Counted from the stretch's first letter, positions 9,001 through 17,740 are shown. The stretch: 64,000 nucleotides of DNA from CBDFKS01 sp965248905 (GCA_965248905.1 CBDFKS010000004.1:186001-250000), one strand, 5' to 3'. Notes: generated by a model not told the origin, from the sequence alone. Numbers and translations: made by a program.

Positions 9001-10341
9001 ATGACAGTAGGGTACCAGCGGGAGCTGACGTACCGCCGTGCTGACGGCAGCTTCTCGGCCTTCGGCGACCGCGACGATGAGGGGAGCCTATGGCTCACGG
9101 CGTTCGTTCTGAAGACCTTCGCCGAAGCGAAAGCACTGATGTACATCGACCAGTCGGTGATCGAATCGGCAGCGTCGTGGATAGAGAGTCACCAGCTAGG
9201 CGACGGCTCCTTCGAGAACGTGGGCTTCCTCCACCACCAAGAGCTTCTCGGCGGACTGCAGGGTCGTGACGCCCTGACGGCATACGTGGCCATCGCGCTC
9301 CTCGAAGCGGGGAGCGAAGGTGCCGCCGCTAACGCTATTAGCTACCTGGAGGGCCGGTTGGACGAAATCGACGACCCGTACACGATGGCCATCACGTCCT
9401 ACGCACTGGAGCTGGCTGGAAGCGGCCTCAAGGACACCGCCTACAACAAGCTGATGTCCATGGCCCAGATAGATGACAACGGCGCGCTGTACTGGGGCGG
9501 AGGCGGACTGCCAATCGAATCGTATTCTGAAGACCGTCGGTCCGCTCGGCATGGAAACCAGAGCGCGGCCATCGAGACCACGGGCTATGCGCTGCTAGCG
9601 CTACTGCACCATGAGGACCTGGTGAGCGCATCTCGGACGGCCAAGTGGCTGGTGGGCCAGCGGAACGCGCTGGGCGGCTTCGGCTCGACACAGGATACCA
9701 TCGTGGGCCTCCACGGTCTGACCATCTTCTCAACGAAGGTCCGGACGAACGTCGACATGACGGTCGTTCTGGAAAGCGACACCTGGCGCAAGGAGATGCG
9801 CATCACCCCTGAGAATGCCGACGTTCTTCAGACGGTACAGGTCCCCCTTGGCGAAGTGATCGCCGTGACGGCCGTGGGCAAGGGCGACGCCGTCCTCCAG
9901 TCCGTGCTCCGGTACAACGTCCCCGAGCGTCGGACAGAGATCCCGGACGTCTTCGACATCACCGTCGACTACGGCACCGATCACGTGGAGGTAGACGACC
10001 TCATCACGGTTTCAGCGTCGGTCACGTTCACTCCTCCAACTCAAATCGAGGCGGGCATGGTCGTCTTGGACGTGGCGGTGCCTACAGGGTTCGAGCCAGT
10101 GCGAGAGACCGTCGGCGAGCTCGTCGAGGAGAACGCCAACCTCAAGCGATTCGAAATCGCGGGTCGGAAGGTGCTCCTCTACATCGAGGACATGATGCCG
10201 GGCGAGACGGCCTCATTCGGGTTCCAGGCGCGGGCCAAGTACCCGGTCCGGGCCAAAGAGGTCGTCTCCCAGGTCTATTCGTACTATCGTCCGGAGCATC
10301 GTGGCGAGACCCTTGGAGGCGCGATGACGGTTACTCACTGA
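6094..10341 (+). CDS. Alpha-2-macroglobulin family lipoprotein with thioester
   Basis: 1415 residues. The ATG at 6094 is preferred over 6073: AAGGAG lies about 11 bases before it and it starts a lipoprotein signal with lipobox LMGC (Cys20), so the protein is probably anchored outside the cytoplasmic membrane. A Pro/Thr-rich linker (about 25-55) leads into macroglobulin (MG) domains up to about 620, a variable bait-like segment (about 625-710), an MG7-type domain opening with FFPETWIWRD, then the thioester domain with PFGCGEQNM (thioester Cys934 to Gln937) and alpha/alpha-toroid repeats (about 905-1190), ending in a receptor-binding-type domain (about 1320-1415). Family role: protease trapping by covalent capture. 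Order and length (human A2M is about 1470 residues) resemble animal A2M/TEP proteins more than the larger E. coli YfhM type. No penicillin-binding protein 1C gene adjoins it. Single-gene unit ending in a terminator. Confidence 0.93.
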   Translation: MKKLLTLATMTVLLMILMGCDGTSPTTEPHRPLETPVTQTPTPTDGATPTARPTPRVEVVPGLAPDSFVAVVPRTLRTGYTERVSVSLFNGDRPVSGKVRLTLLDDGASVSTVAAKVEGAANIELPVPQLERGKYEIEVEVEDVSETRSASVEVEDGVLLFVETDKPIYKPGQTVHIRLMTLDALLKPWQSAATIEVQDAKGIKVFKKEVATDDYGMVTVDLPLSTEPNLGVWKLTALAGDQKTQLDVRVEEYVLPKYEVNIDTEKDWVLADEPIKGTVSGEYSFGKPVVGEVEIMATKYVGEWEEYARFNGQIDGDTTFELPPVGYVAGVPAAGGQGNVTLDVTIREKGTGYEEKTSRLLTVAATPVTLKVIPESRVFKPGLEMGYLVVAQTPDGTPIDTEVELTFHYLDKDFSEVDKSEGTNAERFNVTTSNGKALLKATPPSDAIQMTLEASVGEEEAYTSLTLQSGHSPSGNFIHVEQTTEGDIGVGDIIGFRVNSTREARNFYYEVLSRGTVIFTHVSSGPDIEFVATQLMAPSSRILVYQILPNNEIAADYLPFSVQASYPHHVQVGFSEEEVRPGTAVDINVQTQDESRVGLVAVDRSVFILAENRLNLQQVFNELEKLYMEPQVELHEARRTITTRGAEETFKDAGTIVLTNKEVPSGEKIEDRQWRAVRLVEAEALAAIDGAVQNGAMQATMAMPGEAPLAEVKRVRQFFPETWIWRDITTDENGRAVVPVEAPDSITTWMLRAVGMSKEHGLGIGENSLRVFQPFFLTVDLPFSAIRGEEFPIKIALFNYLDSPQEIFVEIEGSDEFDLLDAPLKSIIIEANDIGGAEFMIRPKGLGSNPVKITARSTEAADAVIKELLVEPEGIEVEIVGNHVISDGHHHEFHTNLPFDAIDGSGRAYVALTGSFLTQTIEGLDQLLRMPFGCGEQNMILFAPNVYIARYLKETGQLKPEIMAKAEHLMTVGYQRELTYRRADGSFSAFGDRDDEGSLWLTAFVLKTFAEAKALMYIDQSVIESAASWIESHQLGDGSFENVGFLHHQELLGGLQGRDALTAYVAIALLEAGSEGAAANAISYLEGRLDEIDDPYTMAITSYALELAGSGLKDTAYNKLMSMAQIDDNGALYWGGGGLPIESYSEDRRSARHGNQSAAIETTGYALLALLHHEDLVSASRTAKWLVGQRNALGGFGSTQDTIVGLHGLTIFSTKVRTNVDMTVVLESDTWRKEMRITPENADVLQTVQVPLGEVIAVTAVGKGDAVLQSVLRYNVPERRTEIPDVFDITVDYGTDHVEVDDLITVSASVTFTPPTQIEAGMVVLDVAVPTGFEPVRETVGELVEENANLKRFEIAGRKVLLYIEDMMPGETASFGFQARAKYPVRAKEVVSQVYSYYRPEHRGETLGGAMTVTH

Positions 10342-10376
10342 TGGGGGATGAGGACGCTCTGATCGGCTTTCGATCT

Positions 10377-10410
10377 CTTCTCCGAGCAGGGGCTCACCTG
10401 CTCGGAGAAG
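10377..10410 (+). terminator. Strong hairpin after the alpha-2-macroglobulin gene
   Basis: A perfect 14-bp stem (CTTCTCCGAGCAGG paired with CCTGCTCGGAGAAG) around a 6-base loop, starting 36 bases after the macroglobulin stop codon. There is no T-run, so it may end or stabilise the transcript rather than act as a classic intrinsic terminator. Confidence 0.7.
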
Positions 10411-10552
10411 GCCGTCCCAGGCCAACCCACTGGAGAAGGCTCGAACGGGTGATTAGGGCCAAGGTGTCACAACCATTCGTCGATCCCCTAACATTACCTG
10501 ATTGCATCCAAATCGACCGCCCACGAGTACCGCAGTGTTTTGTGTCGATTGA

Positions 10553-11776
10553 ATAACCGATATCCTTGCCCAAGAGGTCACACGTGGGATGCGGGAGGCC
10601 GCGTCCAGGGGCTTCTGGGTGGCCAGCCGGGTGCCCTACGGCTACAACAAGCTCATGGTGCAGGACGGGGCTAAGAAGCGTCCCACCCTGGAACCCGACC
10701 CCGCAACCGCTCCCGTGGTGAAGCGAATCTTCGGAATGGCCGAGTCGGGGAAGGGGATCACGGACATCGCCCGGACCCTCAACGACGAGGGCATCGCCAA
10801 CCCCACGGGCAGGCTCTGGTCCAAGAACGGGGTGCACATCATCCTCAGAAACGAGACGTACGCCGGCGCTCTGGTCTGGGGAACCAAGGCCAAGGACAAG
10901 GCCGAGCCGGTGCGGGTGGAGAAGGCTTTCCCCGCCATCGTCTCCAAGTCTCAATTCCAGCGGGTGAACAAGCTGATGCGGTCCCGTGCGCCCAAGAGAG
11001 TCCATCCCCGCCGCGTCGGCAGCTCCTATCTGCTCAGCGGGCTGGTCAAGTGCAGGCGGTGCAACCGGGCGCTCTCCGGCCAGGACTCCAAGAGCGGCAA
11101 GTTCTCCTACTATGTCTGTCAGTCGCTGATGAAGCGGGGCAGCGGGGCCTGCGACGCCCCCAGGCTCAACGCCAAATACTTTGAGACTCTTATCGTCGAT
11201 CAGATTCGCTCCAACATCCTCACCGAGGGCAACATCAGAGACCTGGTGAGGCTGGTGGACGAGGAGATGGACGGCGTGGCCAAAGAGCAACGCCAGAAGC
11301 TGGAAACTATCGAGACGGAATTGGCAGAGGTGCGGCGAAGGTTGGACCGGCTCTACACACTCGTGGAGACCACCGATATGGACATGGCGGACGTCCTCCC
11401 TCGCATCCGAGAGCACAAGGGGCGTCAGGAACGCCTTGAGGTCTCTGCGGAGGACGCAAGGGCGCTCCTCTTGGAGCGGCACGTGGTGCTGGACGATGTG
11501 AAGACCATCACCGCCTACGCCAACGACATGAGCGCGTTCCTCAGGACGAGCGAGCTCACCGAGTCGCGGGCCTTCATCGAGAGTTTCGTCAAGGAGATTG
11601 TCGTCAGCCCCGGCAACGCCGTCGTCCGCTACTCTATCCCCATGCCCGACGACAGCCGCATACCTGGAAAGGACGCCGAGGAGCTTGCTCTACACAGCCC
11701 AGTACTGTCTACCGTCAAGTATGGTGGGCCTACGTGTACTGTACTGCGAACTTTTCGGTGGGAGGTGGCGCTGTAG
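10553..11776 (+). pseudogene. Large serine recombinase lacking its catalytic domain
   Basis: The open frame contains the Recombinase domain (RGFWVASRVPYGYNK, DIARTLNDEGIANPTGRLWS, NETYAGALVWG), a zinc ribbon (CRRC ... YYVCQSLMKRGSGAC) and a coiled-coil region (about residues 235-300), as in large serine integrases. The N-terminal resolvase domain with the catalytic serine is absent; homology begins at AQEVTRGMREAASRG near 10568. A matching piece that ends just at that point lies at 17495-17626 on the same strand. An ATG at 10589 could start a shorter product, but it could not catalyse recombination. Confidence 0.85.
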
Positions 11777-11791
11777 GAAGCAAGGTGCGGG

Positions 11792-12148
11792 TCAGATGAC
11801 GGCCTTGCCGGTGGTCTTCTTGGTCCTCCCGCTTTCCTCCGCACTGCGAATCGGTTCCGCACCAAGCAACGGTAGGTGCTTCACACGATGATATGTCAGA
11901 GCGAGCGAGACACAGTGCTTCAGCTTGTCGGCTGGTAACTGTTCGGTTCCGCCGAACACGATCGCCCTGTTGCCCTCGAATGTGGACACATCTCCATAGA
12001 GTGCTTCGAAGGTGTCGACCAGCGACGTGTTGCAATTGAAGCACATCGCGTATTGGTCCGGCTCTCTGTCCTTCCAGTCCACTCTGATGGTGCTACCGCC
12101 CTTGGCGAGATAGCTGGGCTCTCCCCACTTCAGGGTCTCCTCTAGTGT
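11792..12148 (-). pseudogene. DUF1801-type protein, 5' end removed by an IS3 element
   Basis: Minus-strand frame continuing up to the IS border: PTLEETLKWGEPSYL, DWKDREPDQYAMCFN, FEGNRAIVFGG, LALTYHRVKHLPLLGA. These are hallmarks of DUF1801 (YdhG/CyaY-like) proteins of unknown function. The first part of the gene (roughly 20-50 residues in relatives) is missing. Coding similarity runs right up to about 12148, beside the IS3 left end at 12154, and no matching piece appears beyond the element's other end. An internal ATG at 12082 exists but would start mid-domain. Confidence 0.8.
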
Positions 12149-12255
12149 AGGTTGTCAGCGAAAATGGGACAACTGAGGGGGTAGGAAAACCCGAGAGGTA
12201 AGAGGTGAGGTTGGCTCCCTGGATGAGGTAGAGTACTTCATAGGGAGGAGCAACA

Positions 12256-12681
12256 ATGTCCCAGACAGAGACAGCCAAGGGAGTAGCCACAGAGGAACGG
12301 ACAGAGGAGACCAGGTCTTTCGTGCGGACGGTGAAGGCTGCTTCCCGGCGCAAGTACACGCCGGAGGAGAAGGTCCGCATCGTGCTGGAGGGGTTCCGGA
12401 AGGAGGTCACAGTGAGTGACCTGTGCCGGCGGGAGGGGATAAAGCCCCACTCCTACTATGCGTGGACGAAGGAGTTCATGGAGGCGGGGAAGGAACGGCT
12501 GACCCGCGACATGGTGCGGGACGCCACGCAGCAGGAAATACAGGTGCTGAGGCGAGAGAACGTAGAGCTGAAGCAGCTGGTGGCGGAGTTGTCTCTTGAG
12601 GGATACCGTCTGAAAAAACGGCTATACCGATGCCCCACGCCGCCGCCGGTACCAGCGGATGAACGCCGTGGAGAAGAGTGA
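12256..12681 (+). CDS. IS3-family OrfA (helix-turn-helix protein)
   Basis: 141 residues from the ATG at 12256 (GGAGGAGCAAC upstream). SRRKYTPEEKVRIVLEGFRKEVTVSDLCRREGI is summarised here as an HTH_Tnp_1-type DNA-binding domain (about 30-75), followed by a leucine-zipper-like coil (about 95-120). After LKK at the A-run 12613-12618 the tail becomes RLYRCPTPPP-like, atypical for OrfA. One more A would give a short KKTAIPMPHAAA tail and place OrfB in the usual -1 frame, so a base may have been lost there. Normally it regulates and joins OrfB. Confidence 0.8.
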   Translation: MSQTETAKGVATEERTEETRSFVRTVKAASRRKYTPEEKVRIVLEGFRKEVTVSDLCRREGIKPHSYYAWTKEFMEAGKERLTRDMVRDATQQEIQVLRRENVELKQLVAELSLEGYRLKKRLYRCPTPPPVPADERRGEE

Positions 12682-13644
12682 GGTCCTCGTCACAGTAGCC
12701 TCGTCTTCCACACTCAAGCGTAAGGTACTGAGAGAGCTTGGAGTCCCCCGGAGCACCTACTACCGGTGGCTGAGGCGGAGTGAGCAGCGGGGACTCGAGG
12801 ATAATACGGGAGGAGGCAGGCCTCCATGGAACAGGCTTTCATCCGTGGAGGTAGACCAAGTTCTGTCGGCGGCCAGGGAGATGCCGGAGCTGAGTCCGCG
12901 ACAGCTTGCCTCGTGGGTCACCGACAACATGGGGTTCTCGGTGTCGGAGTCCACGGTGTACCGCATCCTGCGCAGGGAGGGTCTGGTGAAGAGGCCTGAG
13001 ATGAGACTGGCTGCGGGCAAGGAGTACCATCGGAAGACTACAGGCCCTCACCAGTTGTGGGCCACCGACGCCTCCTACTTCAGGGTGGTCGGCTGGGGCA
13101 CTACTACCTGGTCACCGTCATGGACGACTACTCCCGTTTCATCCTGGCCCACAGGCTTCAACGGGACATGACCTCCGACTTGCTCATCGAGGTTGTGCAG
13201 GAAGCGGTGGACCGGACGGGCATGGACGACGTCCCCGTAACGGACCGCACCAGGCTACTGAGTGACAACGGCCCCGGCTACGTGTCCAGGGCCTTCAGGG
13301 ACTACCTAGGCATGGTGGGCATCAAGCACATCCTGGCTGCTCCCTTCCACCCGCAGACCAACGGGAAGCTGGAGCGCTATCACCAGACCCTCAAGCGAGA
13401 CGTGAACCAGCTGCCGTATGAGCTGCCCTCAGACCTGGAGGCGGCCATCGTAGCCTTCGTCAGCTCCTACAACTACCGGCGCTATCACAAGGCCCTGGAG
13501 AACGTGACGCCCTCGGATGTTCTCAAAGGAAGGCGGGAGGAGATACTGCGACGGAGAAAGGAGGTGAAGGCTCAGACGATCGAACGGCGAAGACAATACA
13601 ACAGGGCCCTCAGGGAGCTCATGCGACCTCCATCCGACCCATGA
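12659..13644 (+). pseudogene. IS3-family OrfB integrase with a one-base deletion
   Basis: The first part (12659 to about 13095) encodes an HTH_21-type region (SELSPRQLAS-like, SESTVYRILRREGLV) and WATDASYFRVVGWG. One T is missing in GGGGC(T)ACTACTAC near 13100, judged against the relative at 2255-2270. The rest continues in another frame: YYLVTVMDDYSRF, LLSDNGPGY, HPQTNGKLERYHQ and the YNYRRYH tail to 13644. All catalytic segments of the rve integrase are present but split over two frames. Confidence 0.88.
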
Positions 13645-13764
13645 TCTCTCGGGGTTCGAAGTGTCCCAATTTTGCTGGTTGCCAACAAATGTCTAAATCA
13701 TTAGTATGTAAGTCCATTAGTTCTATGATTTCCTAGGCTAGGTAGACTTGGAGGTGGATTTGCC

Positions 13765-14802
13765 GTGAAACACAGCCTATTTAACCCCCACTCTCTCATT
13801 GTGCTGATTCTCTTGCTGACCGCTGCGTTCGTGGCGGGGTGCGGTGGCGGAGAGTCGCCCGAGCAGGTTGCGACCACCAACGACGGCAACACCCAGTCTA
13901 CACAATCCGAAGACGTAGTGTTCATGCTGCGGCTGCTGGCCAAGGGCGAAGTCCGCGAGTATTGGTTTCTGGACCTTGCGTCAATTCGCGCTGACTCCGG
14001 ACTGGCGCCACTGAGTCAGAACTTGACAGACACTTGGAACTTGTGGAACCAAGACAGCAGCGATGCGGTTGGTCTCACTCTCCAGGATGCTGCCTTCGCC
14101 GTCTCCCTGCCCAGAGAGGCTGTATTTCTAGGCGGGATTGAGGACGTAGAAGGGTTGCGGGAAACCGTCGCTGGCTTGGGCTATCAGCAGCAGGAAGAGC
14201 GCGGGGTGGCTTACTGGGTTAATCCCGATCAACAATGGGAGAGCTTCATATTTCTCCCGAATGGCGTGGTCATGATACACGCCGGAGACCCAAGCTATTT
14301 CTTGCAAGGCGCGAGCAACTTCATAAATTATGGGTCCTGGGACGAGGACCGTGACTGGCAGCGCTACCTGGATGCGCTCCGTGGAGCTCGAGGGGATAGT
14401 GCACTACTCGAAATCGGCTCAGCAAATGATGTAGTGTCGGACATACAGGACAGCTTGATGTTTCACTTCGATTACAATTACGACAGGAAATCCATGTGGG
14501 CGAAGGCAGGGGATGAGACAGTAAAAGAGACAAGAATAGGTAGCTTCTCAGACGACGATACCGCAAAGCTGGAGGAGACAGAGGCTAAAGAGGAGCTTTC
14601 GCAATTACGGGCAGAGGCAGAGCGTGCGGAAACAGCCGAACAAGGTGAGGAAACAGCCGAAGAGCGGTCTATGCGGGAATATCTGTCGGCTTGTACCGAC
14701 CAAGAAATTGACCGGAGCGGCAACGAGCTGACCGGCACACAAGTTTGCCGCACCGACTGGTTCGATTTCAGATACGCCAACTATCTGCTCCGTCTTCTAT
14801 AG
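13765..14802 (+). CDS. Predicted lipoprotein of unknown function
   Basis: 345 residues from a GTG start with GGAGGTGG about 8 bases upstream. The N-terminus is a clear lipoprotein signal (hydrophobic run, lipobox FVAGC, Cys at about 26) followed by a low-complexity Gly/Ser/Gln/Thr linker. The globular part (about 50-255) has no family I recognise. Residues about 255-300 are a charged Glu/Ala-rich probable coiled coil, and two cysteines near the C-terminus could form a disulfide. Between two IS-damaged regions, this gene is intact. Confidence 0.75.
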   Translation: MKHSLFNPHSLIVLILLLTAAFVAGCGGGESPEQVATTNDGNTQSTQSEDVVFMLRLLAKGEVREYWFLDLASIRADSGLAPLSQNLTDTWNLWNQDSSDAVGLTLQDAAFAVSLPREAVFLGGIEDVEGLRETVAGLGYQQQEERGVAYWVNPDQQWESFIFLPNGVVMIHAGDPSYFLQGASNFINYGSWDEDRDWQRYLDALRGARGDSALLEIGSANDVVSDIQDSLMFHFDYNYDRKSMWAKAGDETVKETRIGSFSDDDTAKLEETEAKEELSQLRAEAERAETAEQGEETAEERSMREYLSACTDQEIDRSGNELTGTQVCRTDWFDFRYANYLLRLL

Positions 14803-15057
14803 CCGGCCGTGGCCCACGCCCTCGACTACTCGTTGTCCGGCCTGCGGGCACAGGGGTCCCGTAGGATTGGCTATTTGGAGTCCAATAGCACCGGGCCAGC
14901 TATGCCTGAGGTGCGAAGACCGGGGCTCCATTGTCTCCTGGGGGGCGGATTCTGAAGGCCATGCAATGACGCAACCAATTGACCGGGGAGATAGGCCTTG
15001 AGCTGGGCAACATGGGAGTACTGTCCACCCATGGCCACGGATTAAGGAGGTAACGCG

Positions 15058-15820
15058 ATGGCTGCACAGAACAAACGGGGCATGGTTGATACTCGTTGGC
15101 GGGAGTTGCAGCCGGCCTGGGGTCCCAAGGAGCACGACGGAGAGCGCCAGATGCTCTACGATGTGCTGAACGACAACGAGAGCATCGAGTCCTTGGTGGG
15201 CTGTGTTTGGGGCCCGGAAAACGTATTCCGCGCAGGCGCTAACCGTTTGGATCGGATGAGGCAGTACGACGGCATAGCAGTGCTGACCGGAAGGCGGGTC
15301 GTTCTGCTCAAGAAAAAGGGCATGAACAAGCTCATCACGGAAATGCCGCTGCACAACATGGAATCGGTGGATGTTGATGCCACAGGCGAGGTGACCCCAC
15401 TGGGCGGAGCTACAGCGCTTGGGTCGGCCATGGCGACCCCCAGGCTTTCACGATGCGGGACGTACAAGACGGCTACGCCCGGAACTTTTCCGAGCGGCTG
15501 CGAGAAGTGAAAGCCGCTCCTCCCCCTTCGGCAACACCTGCCTGGTCTTCAGCACCGCCTAGTGCTGTCCTCCCCACGGCGGGCCATGCTGGAATGACCA
15601 AGTCCGACCGGATCAACGCCCAGTGGCAGGGGCGCTCAACCATGTGGAGTCGGAACGACCGCAGCGTGCCGGAGCGCCTCATGGCAGGGCTGTTGAACTT
15701 CTTCACTGGAGAGAACCTCACCACCTATCCCGGTGAGCTCCGTATCCTGCACGAGGTCCTGGAAGACGACGAGATGTACGTCGTCAAAACAAGTAGGACA
15801 GAAAGGGAGGCTTTGAAGCG
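15058..15820 (+). pseudogene. Bacterial PH-domain protein, frameshifted and cut by an IS
   Basis: The first part (15058 to about 15437) has a PH-like fold signature (YDGIAVLTGRRVVLLKKKG, LITEMPLHNMESVDV) of the YokE/bPH type often involved in envelope functions. A run of five Cs at 15437-15441 appears to have lost one base: six would continue the frame into QAFTMRDVQDGYARNFSERL. The second part repeats the start of a similar unit (YPGELRILHEVLEDDEMYVV) and stops where the IS3-family element begins at 15821. The 3' end is missing. Good RBS (AGGAGGTAACGCG) before the ATG. Confidence 0.7.
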
Positions 15821-15843
15821 TGCAGCTTATGACACTGTTCGGC

Positions 15844-16836
15844 TCAGGCCGTGCTCAGATTTGCCGTCCTCTGATCCGCTAGACTCTTTCGCTTCACCTC
15901 CTGTCTTGTCGCCAGTATGGCGTCTCGTTTTCCGTGGTACATGTCTGCCGGCGTGACGTTCCCTAAAGCTTCGTGATAGCGCTCGTAGTTGTAGTGGCTG
16001 ACGAAGCTGTCCATAGCCGCGACGAGCTCGTCCGGGCTGTGATGGACGAAAACGTTGACGCTGGCCCTGGCTGTGCGATGGTACCGCTCCAACTTGCCGT
16101 TCGCTTGGGGATGAAACGGTGAGGCAAAGATGTGCTTCATAATCCTGGCCCTCAGGAACTCGTCCAACGCCCTGGACAGGAAGCCTGGGCCGTTGTCGCT
16201 CAGAAGGGCTGGACCAGGCCCTATAGGCGCCGTTGGCTGACCGGTGAACTCCACAGCATCCTGGACCACCTCGATGATGGCGGTACTGCTCATGCTGGAT
16301 TGCACTCTCCAGCCCAGGATCATCCTGGAGTAGTCGTCCAGCACGCTGATCAGGTAGTAGTAGCCCCAGCCCACCACGAAGAAGTAGCTGGCATCGGTCT
16401 GCCATAGCTCATTGGGCCCGGTAGTCTTGGCGTGAAACTCCTTACCTGCTGGGAAGCCCTCGGTCTCGCGCGGCTTGATGAGCCCCGCTTCCTTTAATAT
16501 CCGGTAGACGGTGGACTCGGAGACGTACATGACCTGTTCGTCCACCAGGGTGGTCGCCACCTCTCTGGGGCTCAGCGATGGATGCTCCAACGCATTCCTG
16601 ACCACGTATCGCCTTTGCTCTGTAGCCAATCTGTTCCAGACCCGCCTGGGCTCCGGAGACCGGTCCATCAGGCCGTCAGGTCCCTGGTCTCGATACCTGC
16701 TCCTCCACCGGTAGTAGGTCGACGGCGCTATCCGCAACTCTCGGAGGGTGTGCCTAACCGGTAGAGGAGACCTTTCAACGATCTGCAGGATCTCCGCTTT
16801 GCGCTGGGGCCCCCTTCTCAAATAGGGCTTGCCCAT
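15844..16836 (-). CDS. IS3-family OrfB integrase
   Basis: 330 residues. N-terminal HTH region (TLRELRIAPSTYYRWRSRY, SESTVYRILKEAGLI) then the rve integrase with DDE residues: Asp in LWQTDASYF, Asp in LLSDNGPGF, Glu in HPQANGKLERYHR. The frame is complete. The nearest ATG is 5 bases after the OrfA stop, and the frame is open upstream into an eight-A run (16852-16859), so OrfAB is probably made by frameshifting there. Confidence 0.92.
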   Translation of the reverse strand: MGKPYLRRGPQRKAEILQIVERSPLPVRHTLRELRIAPSTYYRWRSRYRDQGPDGLMDRSPEPRRVWNRLATEQRRYVVRNALEHPSLSPREVATTLVDEQVMYVSESTVYRILKEAGLIKPRETEGFPAGKEFHAKTTGPNELWQTDASYFFVVGWGYYYLISVLDDYSRMILGWRVQSSMSSTAIIEVVQDAVEFTGQPTAPIGPGPALLSDNGPGFLSRALDEFLRARIMKHIFASPFHPQANGKLERYHRTARASVNVFVHHSPDELVAAMDSFVSHYNYERYHEALGNVTPADMYHGKRDAILATRQEVKRKSLADQRTANLSTA

Positions 16837-16841
16837 GGGCT

Positions 16842-17219
16842 CTAACCGAGGTTTTTTTTCAGGACCAGGTTCTCCACCGACAGCTGGGCAACGAGCTCCT
16901 TGAGACGCTCATTCTCGCGTTTCAATGCATCGACCTCCCCTTTGTTCGCCTCCCGTAAGGTGTCGCCCTTCAGCCTCGACTTGCCCGCCTCCATGTAGTC
17001 CTTGAGCCACTTGTAGTAGACACCAGAGTTGATTCCCTCTCGCCTGCACAAGGCGCCGACCGATATCTCCCCTCGGATACCCTCTATGACGATCCTCACC
17101 TTCTCCTCAGGTGTGTATCTGCGACGCGTAGCCCTTCTGTTGCCTCTGATCACTCGCCTCGCGTTCTCGTCCGCCTGATCGTAGCTTCGACTGACTTCCT
17201 GCATCCTGGCTCCCCTCAC
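16842..17219 (-). CDS. IS3-family OrfA (helix-turn-helix protein)
   Basis: 125 residues with a helix-turn-helix (RYTPEEKVRIVIEGIRG, VGALCRREGINSGVYYKW) and a C-terminal leucine-zipper-like coil (EVDALKRENERLKELVAQL). It ends in KKNLG at the A8 run that is the likely slippery site for making the OrfAB fusion transposase. It precedes OrfB in the same operon. Confidence 0.9.
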   Translation of the reverse strand: MRGARMQEVSRSYDQADENARRVIRGNRRATRRRYTPEEKVRIVIEGIRGEISVGALCRREGINSGVYYKWLKDYMEAGKSRLKGDTLREANKGEVDALKRENERLKELVAQLSVENLVLKKNLG

Positions 17220-17309
17220 TTCCGTGAATCTACTCTCCTGCCTGAGCCAGGATAATCGCTTTATCTGTCGCTTCTCAAATACCCATCAGGTGTCCCAAAT
17301 GTGCTGACT

Positions 17310-17453
17310 ATACACACCGAGAACCTCTCGGTACTACGTCGCATGGCACTGAACATGCTCAATTGGGAAACCACGTCACAGGGAGGCGTGGAAGCCAAGC
17401 GCAAGCGCGCCGGATGGGACGAGGACTACCTGCTCTCGGGGCTCGCTCAGTAA
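17310..17453 (+). pseudogene. ISAs1-family transposase C-terminal scrap
   Basis: About 47 codons ending at TAA 17451-17453: ENLSVLRRMALNML, then KRKRAGWDEDYLL. This is the characteristic C-terminal tail of ISAs1/IS4-like transposases. Everything upstream is replaced by the IS3-family element. No function is expected. Confidence 0.75.
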
Positions 17454-17494
17454 AATGCGATTGCCCTGGAGTTCGTCATCCTGAGGATGTTGTT

Positions 17495-17626
17495 CAGGCG
17501 GCCTTCAAGTCCATGCTGCGCAAGAAGGGCGTCCGCGTCGTGTCCATCACCGAGCACGGCGAGGACACCCCCACAGGAAAGCTCATGGAAGCCATCATCG
17601 AGAGCGTAGACGAGTTCTACTCGGAG
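17495..17626 (+). pseudogene. Serine recombinase catalytic-domain fragment
   Basis: The frame reads AFKSMLRKKGVRVVSITEH, EDTPTGKLMEAIIESVDEF, YSENL. This is the end of the resolvase catalytic domain and start of the long helix of a large serine recombinase. It breaks at YSENL, just where the fragment at 10568 resumes (AQEVTRGM). It probably belongs to the same former gene, now in swapped order on the same strand. After the break the sequence is that of an unrelated receiver domain. Confidence 0.75.
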
Positions 17627-17740
17627 AATCTCCATCCGGAGGTAAGGACCTTCCTGGATGAAACGGGGAATCCGGTACTCAACAAACCCTTCAAACGAGT
17701 CGACCTGAGACAGCAGCTCCAACGGGTGGCGAAGCTATAA
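17627..17740 (+). pseudogene. Receiver-domain C-terminal fragment
   Basis: Residues VRTFLDETGNPVLNKPFKRVDL then a short helix to the stop at 17738-17740. The N-K-P-F segment is the conserved lysine-proline of a REC domain, as at the end of hybrid histidine kinases. Only about 36 codons remain, fused in frame to the recombinase fragment upstream. It is a rearrangement product rather than a gene. Confidence 0.65.

Larger units (their letters stand above)
12154..13683 (+). mobile_element. IS3-family element (about 1.53 kb), full-length but mutated
   Basis: Left end TGTCAGCGAAAATGGGACA and right end (reverse complement CCAGCAAAATTGGGACAC) form imperfect inverted repeats. It contains OrfA and OrfB. 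A fragment of a close relative lies at 1676-2308. Both frames here carry single-base losses, so it is probably immobile unless helped by another copy. It disrupts the DUF1801 gene on its left. No clear target duplication is visible. Confidence 0.85.
15821..17308 (-). mobile_element. Second IS3-family element (about 1.49 kb), apparently intact
   Basis: OrfA and OrfB both lie on the minus strand in order, with ends TAGTCAGCACATTTGGGACA (reverse complement, right) and TGCAGCTTATGACAC (left), imperfect inverted repeats of the same general type as the element at 12154. Protein sequence differs clearly from that element, so it is a separate IS. It interrupts the PH-domain gene. The DNA on the far side (ISAs1 fragment) is unrelated, so a deletion accompanied or followed insertion. 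Confidence 0.85.

Noticed and set aside
10341..10556. 71-codon frame after the alpha-2-macroglobulin gene
   Set aside because: It overlaps the terminator hairpin and has no family resemblance.
10394..11482. 362-codon minus-strand frame over the serine recombinase
   Set aside because: The plus strand carries the recombinase and zinc-ribbon motifs; the other is a shadow.
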